DNA from: Ulota crispa
Taxonomy: Eukaryota > Streptophyta > Bryopsida > Orthotrichales > Orthotrichaceae
Reading direction: 5' to 3'
Assembly: GCA_963920765.1 (NCBI GenBank)
Contig: OY987245.1
Coordinates: 8,820,727 to 8,884,726 of the forward strand
DNA: 64,000 nt
Shown one piece after another: positions 54,136-64,000 of the stretch. Position 1 is the first letter of the stretch; the number at the start of each line of letters is the position of its first letter. The position numbers and the translations under genes are program-made. Below the pieces are notes generated by a model. That model had not been told where the DNA came from. It did no database searches and saw nothing but the letters and a program-made list of their open reading frames with translations.

Positions 54136-54340
54136 AAAAGATTCCAAAATTTCTGTTGATTTAGATAATGGTGTCCAAATCAACAGAACGTATTTAGTTT
54201 TTTACAGAATTCTGTTAAATTAGTCAATTAGCATGGGCAAGTGCCCAAATCAACAAGAAACTGTTGGTTTTCTGTTGTTTTGGAAGGAGTTTTCTACTAG
54301 TGTGGTGGTTTTGGCAAGAGGTGGAAGCACTAGGTGGTAG

Positions 54341-54734
54341 ATAGTGTATAGAAAACATCCAAACTTTATTATCTTTTGTATAGTTGTATTGGTGTGTTTG
54401 TCAAATCATATAGTACTCTTTTGTGTGCTTCCAATGCAATTTGCGGTTTCAAAATTGAACTATTTTTGAGAAAGATATGGCTACGTAAAGTTGCTGAACT
54501 ATTGGCTGAAGTTTCACTGCAAAAAAATTTGTAAGATTTCTGTACCCTACTGTACATTTGGATTTTCAAAACATGTGCAGTTGTGCACTTTGGAAAAATT
54601 ATTAAATGACTAATTTCAAATAAAAGTATGCATCATGACGTAAATTGCATACCTATAGTTGGATTACTGTAACCATTTCTCACCCATTGACCTCTATCAA
54701 TGAAAATTTGAAAGAAGCAATTTTGAATTTCTTC
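54341..54734. other. Flank of the Tc1-like relic, no gene seen
   Basis: AT-rich; no terminal repeat matching the sequence before 50264 was found. Confidence 0.35.
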
Positions 54735-55655
54735 TTAACCCCTAAAGGACCAAGCAAAGTTTTCACCAAAAAAATTCCAAAACTGCCATTCTTAAAGTAT
54801 CAACCAAATTTGAATACAAAAACATTTTGCATAAGTGACTGTAGGATCTTGTAGAAGAATAGTTGTAGAAGACGTGGAAAAAATTTTCAATTTTTCCATT
54901 GAGTGGATTGGAAGTTAGAATGGTTTAAATATTCAAAAACACCTTGTGAAAAACCAGGCAACTACCCTTCAAAAGGTGAAATTTCTAAGGAGAAAAGGCC
55001 ATGTGGATGGTGCTTCTCTAAATTCCTTATTCCACTTAAGTAAAGTACATGTCAAAAAAGTTTCTATTCATTTGAAATTGGATAACATATGGAAAAAATA
55101 GTAAGTAAAAAGAAGTAGAGAATTATTCAGAACACTAAATGGTTAGAAAATTTAATTACGGAAATGAAAAATGCCAATCCCAATGATTGTAATGTTGTAA
55201 TAAACAATCTACATCCTATGGTTTTGTTTTTTTTCCAAAATAATGAAAATTAAATAAAACAAAAGACTTCAAAGTTTATTTTAGAGTAGAGAATCCATAT
55301 TAATTGCTTGCAAACTAAAAGTCCTCATAACTTTCATCTTGTTGATTAAAACAAAATGATTCAAAGCTTCCTACATTCACATAAATCTCCTAAACCAATT
55401 TAAATTATTATTTCTTTTAAAAAATGATTTTTATAAATCTGCTTGGGTTGCTTGCCAAGTGAATAAAACAACATATTAGGCCCTAATTTTTTACTCATAA
55501 TTTCAAATATCATGAAATTTAGTGTATATGAAAGATAAACATTGCTCCCACATTCTGTTAAAATTTCAGCCTAAAATATGAAAAGTTCCAATCACATGTA
55601 CCTGCCCAAAATTGCTATGTTGCTTTAAAAAATCATCTGGTCGTTTAAGGGTTAA
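54735..55655. mobile_element. TTAA-flanked element, 0.92 kb
   Basis: TTAA-CCCCTAAAGGACCAAGC at the left and CATCTGGTCGTTTAAGGG-TTAA at the right. Interior shared with 38434-39372 and 26820-27332 (GTAATGTTGTAATAAACAAT). Confidence 0.8.
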
Positions 55656-56827
55656 ATTGTTCTTACATTGCAAAAAGTTTGTAACAATTGTTGAAGTGGA
55701 ATGTAATTTTGTTTTATTAAACTATAGGATGTTTGCCAAGAAATCGTTTTGAGGGTCTGAATATTGTACACTTGTTAAGAAAATAACATAAGAATCTGCT
55801 AACACATGGATGGATGAAATAAGTTACTTTTCTTTATGCGTGAAACTTGTTTTACATTCATTCGTTGTTTATGATATGAAAACATAATTCATAAAGGATT
55901 AAGCCTTTAGATATTACTTAACACTTTAGAGACCACCGAACCATATTTTCGTTTTGGAGAGTAGTTTTTGGCCTATATAATAAAATCGCTCAACAATTTA
56001 GAAAATGATTTTGAAGAACGCTTGTGATCATAAGAATTTTGCATCCAACCCAAGAAACAACAATGGAATTGGATATGTGAGTTGATAAATAATAGTATTT
56101 ATACATCATGGCCTCAAAATACATACCCATATTTGGTCAAAGATGGATCAAAGCAACAACATAATACGTCAAACATCCAAAAGAATGTCACATTTCAATT
56201 GTGCAATCTTAAATAATTTCAAATTGCTTAAGGAATATGCTTGTATTGTTTCTCTATATGGTAGTAGTACATTTGTAGTATTTGAGAATCCATTGAAATG
56301 ATACTATCATTTTATTTTTAAAAAAAATTATCCTACATTTAAGGCCAATTTTTGATTGCTTTCACTGATCAAATTTTTTGTAACAATTATCAAATTTCTT
56401 GTAGAACCGTTTTAGGGTAGCAAAGAAAATGGGATTTTTTACCCTTTTTGTCCACTTAGCTACACCTTGTGATTGCTATTTTTGTCTATTTTGTGTAAAA
56501 CTAGTCTTGTTGAAAAGGTGGGAAACCCTACTTTCTAGAAATGTAAGGCTCTTCTCAACCAAAACTTGCATGAAGCATCAACATTCAGAACCACACAAGC
56601 ATGAAAAACTAGAGATTTTCCATATACGGCTCACTCAATCATTATAAATTTTCACCTCCAACGGTAGATCTAGCTCAAACTTTGACACATTACAACAAAC
56701 AAGGTGTTCTTCACATTTGTACGACTGAATTATTCAAATTGGGTCCATATTTGATTCAAATGCACATCTAATTTTATTGCCTTGGTTTCCAATGAATTTT
56801 GAGAAAATGTGTATGATCTTTGAAGGG
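55656..56827. other. Intergenic, no gene seen
   Basis: AT-rich. The 72-residue frame at 56429-56647 has no recognised domain. Confidence 0.4.
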
Positions 56828-57059
56828 TTAACCCCTGAGCGGCCCATTGGCCATCTTTGGCCGTATGTACGGCCGTATATATACCCATATTTGAGCTGCT
56901 TTGAGGGATTTTCAAAAAAAATTATGCACCCACCATCATACATCCCTTCAATATGTATGGTTGTAACACTTAATTTCCAACTAATTCAAACTTCTGAATA
57001 TTAATTGCGACCGTATTTGATATCATATCTCTAGAGCCTAAGGGCCCTTCAGGGGTTAA
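56828..57059. mobile_element. TTAA-flanked MITE
   Basis: TTAA-CCCCTGAGCGGCCC at the left and GGGCCCTTCAGGGG-TTAA at the right. Close to the left end GGCCATCTTTGGCCG forms a short hairpin. Noncoding. Confidence 0.8.
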
Positions 57060-57254
57060 GCGTCACCAATTGTCCCTGCAGTGGGACAGAGGTTGGTGAG
57101 AAGGCGCCTTCTCTTGGTAGAAGGACAAATAAAATTCACCTATCAATGAATGTTGTCCTTGAAAAGATTGACTTCGGGCTCACATCAACTGTAAAAAGTA
57201 TTCAAAAATATTTCAACATGTTTTTGCTATGAATTCACATGATCGACACCTAAG

Positions 57255-57900
57255 TTAACCCCTCAACGCCCCTAGTGTTTTTGAGTATCTCAGAATTTTC
57301 TTGAAAGTGAAAAAAATGTTGGCATTTTAATTAATTTAATCAATTTTTTTGAAAGAGAAACCGTAAAAATTCAAGGTAGATATGTTATAGATCATATATG
57401 AAAAGAAATCACAACAATATCACTTATTGAAAGATTATAATGTTTGATCATGAGGGTGTTAAAACTATGAAAGTGATTTGAAGTTTTTCAATCCTCTTTT
57501 TGCATCTCAAACCTAAAATTGAGGGTACCAAAAAAATATGAGTGTGTAAAAAATAACATGCATAATCCCAAACAATTTACGGCTTCTCAAAATCTATTTT
57601 ACAGATTTTTGATTGAATTTTTAATGTGATTTTTTATCCAAATTCTAGTGTACTTGAGGCTCATTTCCAAGAGCCTTCAACACTAAATAGTGAAGATTTG
57701 TAATGGACACTCTTGCACAAAATCTTGAATAAAAAAATCATTTTGAATAATTTTCAAAATCAGATTCTTGATGTTGAAACAAGACTTCAGTAAGAGTTTA
57801 AAAATAAAAATAAACACTAAAAAAACTTGAAGAAAAGTTAGGCATCTCTGGATTTTTTTTGAGGGGCGCAGTTTGAGCCCCTCGGGCGTTGAGGGATTAA
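57255..57900. mobile_element. TTAA-flanked element, 0.65 kb
   Basis: TTAA-CCCCTCAACGCCCC at the left and CGGGCGTTGAGGGA-TTAA at the right. Interior inverse to 48667-49304 (GTGATTTGAAGTTTTTCAAT). Confidence 0.8.
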
Positions 57901-58704
57901 TTTGATGTTTTCTGCACTGTTTGTAATTGTGCACTTGGTTTCAAAATAAATAAAGGTGACAATATCAAAGAGTTGTTACAGGAGTTATGAGACACAAAGG
58001 AAAAAACATTTTAAAAATAGAAATATGTAAACCGTCAAATTTTTTCAAATTTTCCGAAAACATTGCACTTTTTTTTTGCTATATAGTTTCAATAAAAAGT
58101 GCACTCTGTCACAATGTTTTTTTTTTGGCGATTTGGAGCAGAAAAGCACCAATTTTTTTGACTAGCACCAAGCTTATAGAAAAAAAACATGATTACTTGG
58201 ATGAAATTGTCAAAAAAACTTCAATTAAAAAAAAAACTTGGATGAAATTGCCAAATTGTGGATGAAAACCAAATTATAGACATGTATTATGTGCTAATGT
58301 GATATTCTCTATCCAATATGTGGGTGAATGTTGAAATTTGGAGCACCATTATAACATTTTAAATTGCCACTTTGGCACTTCTTAAAAAATGAAAAAGAAA
58401 ACCTTGCTCTATCTGTCAAGTACAAAATAATAAAAAATTATGTTTGAATCATATGTTCAATATCCAAAAATATTTCTTGTGCTTTTCTAAAAAACTACTA
58501 GAATGTTGATATGAAAAAAAATTCATGAAAGTTCTAAGGTTACATATACTATATTTGTTCCTTTCAAAACGAAATTTCTTGAGTGACATTAGGTGTTGGA
58601 ACTATTTAGCTAGAGCTAATTGTCTTTATGAAGGTGATTCTATTGAAAAAAAAATCTTTAAAAATTATGGTTTTTGGGTTTATCATGAATTTTGAAATGG
58701 ATAA
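57901..58704. other. Intergenic, no gene seen
   Basis: The 92-residue frame at 57987-58265 is Lys/Phe/Ile-rich without a recognised domain. Confidence 0.4.
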
Positions 58705-61453
58705 GGGAATTGATACATGTACCATCCTTTTTAACTATTCTACCATACCTACTATATATGACCAATGATTGTTGAGTTTTAAAGGAACTTCGCAGTTGAG
58801 GAGTGAGGCCACTTGCACATTTTAGTGGTGCTATGACATTGTACATGCATGCTCCATCTTTTGTGTTGTCTCTCACTTTCCATGATTTGTATTGCTCTCC
58901 TTGACTTTTGTTGCTCTCTCTCGCTTGCTTAACTTGCTCCCTCTCTTTCTTTCTCTGTTACTAATACTCTGTGTGACAAAGTGGATTTTTTTGCAAGTTT
59001 TGGGATGGCATTTGCAAACAGCACACAAAAGAGGAAATTTATTTTCCAAAAAAAAGTATCTAGTAGGGGTATTAAATCTTAAGACATATGTTCATTCTAT
59101 CCAAAATTGCAAAGGACATATCTTGCAATTTTTGTGGCAATTTCCTTCAGCTCTTGGACAACACATACAAGACCAATTAGTACAACATGCCGTCTTTGCA
59201 TTGCATGGATGTGCAACTACAAACCAAATGTTCACATCAACTTTTTGTTTCATGACTATGTTCTATATGCAAGTTCCACCTCTCGCAATATTGCTTGTTT
59301 CTTAGGTTTTTGCAACAATATGACTTAGGAATGAGGTAACTACCTTGAACTTCAAACAAATGATTGTAGGGTAGGCTAGCCATGCCACATGTTCATTGGT
59401 AGCATGATTCTCTAAAAAGCAAAAATGCGCTAATAAATTATTGTGATATGCTTACTTGGAAACCCATAATTGAAAAAAAAAAAAAAACCTGAGTGTTCCA
59501 AGTAAATATATGCATAGATTTTTTAAGTGACATTTTTCAATTAAAAATATATATATTTTTACTTGCGGCTTGGACATGCTATGCGCCCTAGCTAAAGGCC
59601 AAAGAGATTTTGTTCAGACGGCAAATAATTATTGTTGGATGCTAGATCAATTTCAAGTTGTGTTCAACAAGATTTGAGTGACAGACACCCTAGTTTTTTT
59701 TGATAGATTCAAAGCTTGCACTGATGAATGGAATTACAGTTGTATTCCTAGCATCAAAAATTGTTCTTTGCAAGGGGGGGCATATAAGCAAGAATATCTT
59801 GGCCAAGACACATCAATATGAAATGATGCATTCAAAGCATTCATGAAGCAATGGCATGAGTTGATCAATTCACCAACAGAAACAAAGTATGAAACAATGT
59901 TTGAGAAAATGCAACTGTCAGTATTCCAACCAACTTTTTTGTACGTTTTGGCCACATGGCTGCCACACAAAGAAAAGTTTGTACAAGCCTGGATGCATCA
60001 TGCTTCCCACTTTGAGCATTTGGTCACTTTTTGTGTAGAAGGTAAGTGTACAAATGTTGTAATCTATAGTAGGAAATAAATGGCTATATATTCTTCTACA
60101 ATGAACTACAATAGCAATGTGCTACATGGAATATTATTGAGCTAATGTCAGGTTTTTTTCTTTATTAGGTGCGCATACATGCCTCAAATAGTAAATTCAA
60201 ATATCAACAAGGGATTTGCATTTAGTCTACAATGCCATTGTGCTTTCTTGTAATCAGCAACGGGCAAAACTTAGCCATCAACATGCAATCTAACGCAACA
60301 AGATCCTTGTCAAGTGCCAAAATGCTTTGTGAATTGATGTTTACAAAAAAATTCTATCTATGCTTTGAATAAAGCAATGGATCAATATTTCAACTCTTTG
60401 ACAATCAACACTAGAGATGATGTTTGTACATACACATTGAAGGCAACAATAGAAATTCTGTGCTTGCGTCTGATTGCAATGCAAAGTGCGTAGGGAATGC
60501 CTCTTAGTGTAACATATTTCCACCAATGCTGCACTAGCCTTGGAGATTTCAAAGGGCTGACTTCAACTTGACTTTTAGCAAACAAAGAGTGATAGTTTGA
60601 GAGCTTTATGATTCACTACTAGCACATTGACATCACATTGTAAACAATGCCTTACAAGCTTTGAAGCTAAATTATCTAGCATTGAGGTACAAATTCCTCA
60701 TCAAATCAAATCTAGAGGTCGGCCTACATATGCATCAACATCCACAACAACAAGGCAAGATCCTTCCACATTTGCATACGTGGAGCATAAATTCTCCTTG
60801 CAACCATCACAACAAGGCCATTGATGTTGTAGTGTTTGTCATGTTGTTGGCCATAATGCATGGACATGCTCAACTATTTTGAAACCATTAAATATTCAGC
60901 AAATTTTTTTGCTCCAACAAGCATAAACTTTTCATGTTGTAATAGCTCTTTTGCATAGATAAGCAAAATCTAGATAATAGAGCTATCATAGTGCCCATAA
61001 AGTGACATTGTCACAATCCACATGACTTGATACTATATCTAGAGTGACCAAGCAACCCTTGGCATTCCAAATTTCAAAATAGCATTACTCCTACTATATA
61101 TAAATTTTTTGGATTTTTTTTTCCTTTTTTGTGTACCGTTTGAAAAGGCCATCCCAAAATTTGCAAAAAAAATCACTTTGTCACATAGTGTATTAGTGTA
61201 AGAGAGAGAGAGGGAGCAAGTTGAGCAAGCAAGAGAGAGCCACAAAGGTCAAGGAGAGTAGCACAAATCACGGAAAGTGAGAGACAACATGAAAGATGGA
61301 GCATGCACAGTGGCATAGTGCCCCTAAAATGTGCAAGTGGCATCAAGCCTCAACTGCCAAGTTCCTTTAGAACTCAACAATTATAGACCAGTCATATATA
61401 GTAGGTATGGTAGAATAGTCAAAAAGGGTGGTAAGTTACATGTATCAATTTCC
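58705..61453 (+). mobile_element. Mutator-like element (MULE) with ~370-bp terminal inverted repeats
   Basis: The left arm 58705-59075 (starts GGGAATTGATACATG) and right arm 61085-61453 (ends CATGTATCAATTTCC) pair over ~370 bp, including a CT/AG-rich tract with GCTTGCTTAACTTGCTCCCT. Between them lies a decayed MULE transposase (59618-60880). Long TIRs plus this transposase identify the Mutator superfamily. A 9-bp TSD could not be read, so the exact ends are uncertain by some bases. Confidence 0.8.
59618..60880 (+). pseudogene. Decayed MULE transposase with a preserved intron
   Basis: Recognisable blocks in order: ANNYCWMLDQFQVVFNKI (59618-59675); after a frameshift, DSKLALMNGITVVF (59705-59750) holding the VTD-type catalytic Asp region, then C-x2-x-H and HISKNILAKT; MKQWHELINSPTETKYE and YVLATWLPHKEKFVQAW (59843-59995); and HFEHLVTFCVEG. 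A GT..AG intron at 60042-60168 (donor GAAG/GTAAGT, acceptor TTTATTAG) then restores VEGAHTCLK, containing the third catalytic acid. Further on IKSRGRPTYASTST and RQDPSTFAYVEHKF (60690-60790) match the RGRP..R.PS tail of MULE/FAR1-type proteins. Several stops and shifts make it inactive. The N-terminal part was not recognised. Confidence 0.82.
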
Positions 61454-63065
61454 ACTGACTTATTTTAAATATGACAAAAAAAACATAATATTATTTCAAT
61501 TGCCTAACCATATTTTGTACTCTAATTAATCATTAGGCAATTGGATGCCCAAGTTGATGTTAAGATATGACAATGCATACTGCATTTAATATAACTAGCA
61601 CAGTATGCAAAACTTTGAAAGATCTCTTCATGCATTTGAATCTATATAGTCCAGAATAGCACGAATGAATGTTTTTTCAAAGTGGGAGGTTATAGACCAC
61701 TTTCAATGCCAGTAGAAAACTCCAATTTCATGCAAAGATTTATGGTTTTAGTGGTTTAGCCTAATCATGCTTACATCATTTTGCTAGTTTTGTGCAACAA
61801 AATGCATGGTTAGATGAGCTGCTATTTGAAGAATGATATTTAGAATACGGCCTTCCCCACCTTGGGTCTTGAGGTTGTTTTCTAGTTTCATGAAGATTGA
61901 AAGAATTTTGAAAATACTTTTTTATTTGTAGTGAATGAAAACTTGAACATGTGAGTATAGTTGTGATGTATGCCTAGAGTATAATTTCTTTAGAAAAGAA
62001 CTCCAAAGTGCTCCTATACAAGTTTTTATGCACAATACATTGCACAATTTAGAAAAATAGAAATGTAGTTCAAAAATATTGTTGTTCATATAGAATCGGG
62101 TTTCAAAGTTAGTTCAATGGCAAGATTGTTTAACATATTGATGGCTTTGGCAACTATTAGTTTTGTGAAAATTGAGCTATCGTTGCTCCTTAGATTGCAG
62201 TGGTTCAAAGCTTGATGAAGGCCTCTTTGTTGGCAATTAAGATGTACAAATTATAGGGAATTACTAAATCAACACCCTAAATTGCTAATGGGACACTCCT
62301 TCTAAGCATGAAAATTGATAATTTAGTGCTATTTTTGATTTATTAAGTGGTCCATCATTCATTCAATCACAACATTATTACCTCCTTGAAAAAAAACATG
62401 ACAAATATACAAAATTATTGCACCAATACTATTTTTTAATATATTTTTGCTTTAGGTAACTCAAAAGTCCTATATTTTTAGTTTGAAATTTAAGCACACC
62501 TACTTTTTTGAGTATAACCTTAGAATGATAAAGGGGAAGCAAATCTTTTAATCCAAACTAAAAAATCAGCAAAATCAACATTAAAAATCACATTTTCATG
62601 CTCAAAGAGGATGTCCCGTTAGCAATTTAGAGTGTCGCTATAGTAATTCCCAAATTATATTCCTTTTAGTATTACTTGTAATCTTCTAAAAGCCAAATTT
62701 TCTAATTGTTAGGTTTGGGTGTGATTACCGGTATTTCATTTTGAAGGTGAAATTTAGATATACATGATGAGTGAAATATCCTTGAGGAGAAATTCAACAC
62801 AGGAAGACAACAAGGAATACGAGGATTTTCAGTTTTTAACCTCTTCTTACCTCTTTTCTTTAGTAAAATAACTTAAAATTTATATTGAAATCATTGTATC
62901 AGCACTAACGTAGAAAATCCATTTGAGTAAATCTCGGTTAGTTTTACTCAAATCTTAGTTCTAATTTTAAAAACAAGAGATATGGCAAGAGGTAATAAAC
63001 ATCAAACACTTACTTTACATGAACCACTCTCTAAAATTTCCCCGGAGGAACATCCATACCAATTC
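61454..63065. other. Intergenic, no gene seen
   Basis: AT-rich, no convincing frame and no repeat ends recognised apart from a weak inverted pair (GGGAATTACTAAATCAAC near 62258 and GCTATAGTAATTCCC near 62636, joined by CTAATGGGACACTCC / GATGTCCCGTTAGC), which may mark a further ~390-bp TIR element. Confidence 0.4.
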
Positions 63066-63847
63066 TAAGGGCGGTTCACACTACGCTCCACTTCCCATCT
63101 CTACAAGTCCCACCTCAATGTGAGATCCCAAATTTGTGGGGTTCTTAACCCCTAGGTGCTCAATCAACCATTTTCTGATCGTTGTCTGTTTTTTGTGGGT
63201 TGCCTAGGATGAAAACAAATTTTTTTTTTTTTTTTTGTGTAATAGAAAATCAATTCTACTTTCCAACCCAACTTAAATCATGTCAATCCAAGTTAAATTC
63301 CATCAAGGAGAATTTTTCAAAAACGAACACTTCAATATTTGCTAGTGTTGTAAAATTTATTATTTTGGGAAACTAATGATGTTCTCTCCTTTGAAAAGAT
63401 TGCATTTTTGAAGTTTACAATAGAATGTTTGTTTTTAACCAATCATACCAAATTTTAAAATCTATACATAAAATTTGTAATATTGGTAAACATTAAATGA
63501 TAAATGCTTCTAAATTCATTAGATAAAAACCCAATTTTTTTTGAATATTTGACTATATGGATAATTACTAAACATCATGATTCTTGTTTTCTCTTTTGAA
63601 ACAAACTTCATCAAAGTTACATAAGTATTATTTTATAATACATCTATGTTTTGCCCTTACCCCCTTGGGCGTATAGGGGTTAAGGGTAAAAAGGAGTACT
63701 AAAGAAAGTAGTGAATACTTTGTACAAAAAATATTGGTGAGATTTTGTCTAAAAGTTGGATTAGCAAAATGGTTAGCTCAAAACTTGAATGAAGCCATGC
63801 CTTTGCTAGAGCCAAAACTTTCAAAAAGTGCTACCATGTAAGCAAAA
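63066..63847. mobile_element. GGGCGGTTC-family MITE, split by a TTAA element
   Basis: TA-AGGGCGGTTCACACTACG at 63066. The interior resumes after the TTAA element at 63684 (GGGTAAAAAGGAGTACTAAA) and runs to AGCAAAA at 63847, where a Mutator-like MITE interrupts it. The right TIR lies beyond the window. Confidence 0.75.
63145..63683. mobile_element. TTAA-flanked element nested in a MITE
   Basis: TTAA-CCCCTAGGTGCTCAA at the left and GGGCGTATAGGGG-TTAA at the right. The host element's uninserted version at 4664-4680 has a single TTAA followed by GGGCAAAAATGAG, so TTAA is the duplicated target. A T run lies at 63220-63236. Confidence 0.85.
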
Positions 63848-64000
63848 GGGAAAATTTGATGGATACCCCTGAAATTTGCCATATTTATATAGATACCCCA
63901 TATCTGTGGGTTTTCAGAAATTGCACAACTATCCTTGGACCATAATTTTCAGGTGTTTGTTTTGTTTTGCACACTATTTCCTTAATGACCAATGTCAAAG
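63848..64000. mobile_element. Mutator-like MITE, truncated by the window end
   Basis: GGGAAAATTTGATGGATACC, then TTTGCCATATTTATATAGAT, as in 3095-3415. It sits inside the GGGCGGTTC-family MITE, making a three-family nest. The right end is outside the window. Confidence 0.75.

Larger units (their letters stand above)
51242..54302 (+). mobile_element. Large non-autonomous CACTA-type element, copy B
   Basis: CACTAGTAGAAAATTCAGCA at the left and GGAGTTTTCTACTAGTG at the right, flanked by TGG (51239-51241 and 54303-54305). It is 3061 bp and collinear with copy A (8934-11757): subterminal GTTGATTT repeats, tRNA-like segment, two foldbacks and a longer minisatellite. It inserted near the 3' end of a Tc1-like transposase gene and is therefore younger than that element. 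No transposase of its own. Confidence 0.9.
50264..54340 (+). pseudogene. Broken Tc1-like (DD34E) transposase, split by a CACTA element
   Basis: Segments 50264-51241 and 54306-54340 flank copy B of the CACTA element. The first frame (MQTQTLTTDERSVIVG, then DIAEVLSMPRSTVPTVLTKW) is the N-terminal helix-turn-helix of Tc1-type transposases. After TGA stops and a frameshift near 50453-50500 the frame resumes with HRLGFGNRIPRKKPYLN. The catalytic region keeps DDAPIHC and LDSPNLNPIENL with 34 residues between D and E. At the first acidic site the sequence reads TNESSFELG, Asn where Asp is expected. Further stops: TGA at 50650, TAA at ~50694 and TAG at ~51094 (expected Trp). After the insertion the last residues (ARGGSTRW) and TAG resume. 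It is non-functional. Terminal repeats were not identified. Confidence 0.88.

Noticed and set aside
59107-59328. N-terminal part of the MULE transposase
   Set aside because: The frames at 58892-59328 partly overlap the left TIR and I could not match them to the MULE N-terminal domain, so the pseudogene call starts at 59618.
1-64000. CRISPR array, bacterial operon, rRNA genes, plasmid origin
   Set aside because: No regularly spaced direct repeats with unique spacers, no rRNA-like sequence and no bacterial gene organisation; the intron-containing gene and transposons show a plant nuclear context.

Overview
The window is an AT-rich, repeat-dominated stretch of a plant nuclear genome with one clearly intact host gene. 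The gene is a patatin-like acyl hydrolase on the minus strand (31554..36356). Its eight coding exons have clean GT..AG junctions, and a TATA box and an AATAAA signal flank it. Spliceosomal introns, a plant-type patatin, and abundant CACTA, Harbinger-like and Mutator-like DNA transposons point to a land plant. The long AT-rich intergenic sequence, a Tc1-type (DD34E) transposase relic and a large TTAA-inserting MITE group would fit a fern or other non-seed plant better than a typical angiosperm. That placement is inference only.

Layout. 1-8.9 kb: MITEs and foldback elements, plus unrecognised decayed coding-like sequence at 2-348 and 3645-4622. 8.9-11.8 kb: a 2.8-kb CACTA-type element with 3-bp TSDs, nested foldbacks, a tRNA-like segment and an AAAGATTCTC minisatellite. 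11.8-30.5 kb: many TTAA-flanked elements, Harbinger-like elements and a degraded inverted third CACTA copy. 31.1-36.9 kb: the patatin gene. Introns 3 and 6 each hold a copy of one foldback MITE, intron 7 holds another dispersed repeat, and intron 2 holds two minisatellites. 37-50 kb: more nested MITEs, including several short CACTA elements with matching 3-bp TSDs. 50.2-54.3 kb: a broken Tc1-like transposase split near its C-terminus by the second large CACTA copy. 54.7-57.9 kb: three TTAA elements. 58.7-61.5 kb: a Mutator-like element with ~370-bp terminal inverted repeats and a decayed MULE transposase that keeps a recognisable intron. 63-64 kb: a three-family nest cut by the window edge.

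Main points of interest. (1) The patatin has the DGGGVRG oxyanion motif and the DGG dyad aspartate, but its nucleophile motif reads GTATG: alanine replaces the catalytic serine. It also has a ~290-residue Pro/Ala/Lys- then Tyr/Ser-rich tail. (2) About twenty elements begin TTAA-CCCCT and end AGGGG-TTAA. A related uninserted site shows TTAA is the duplicated target, which is the insertion signature of piggyBac-type elements. (3) The large CACTA family carries a tRNA-like box-B segment and a minisatellite. (4) Target-site duplications give a readable order of nested insertions.
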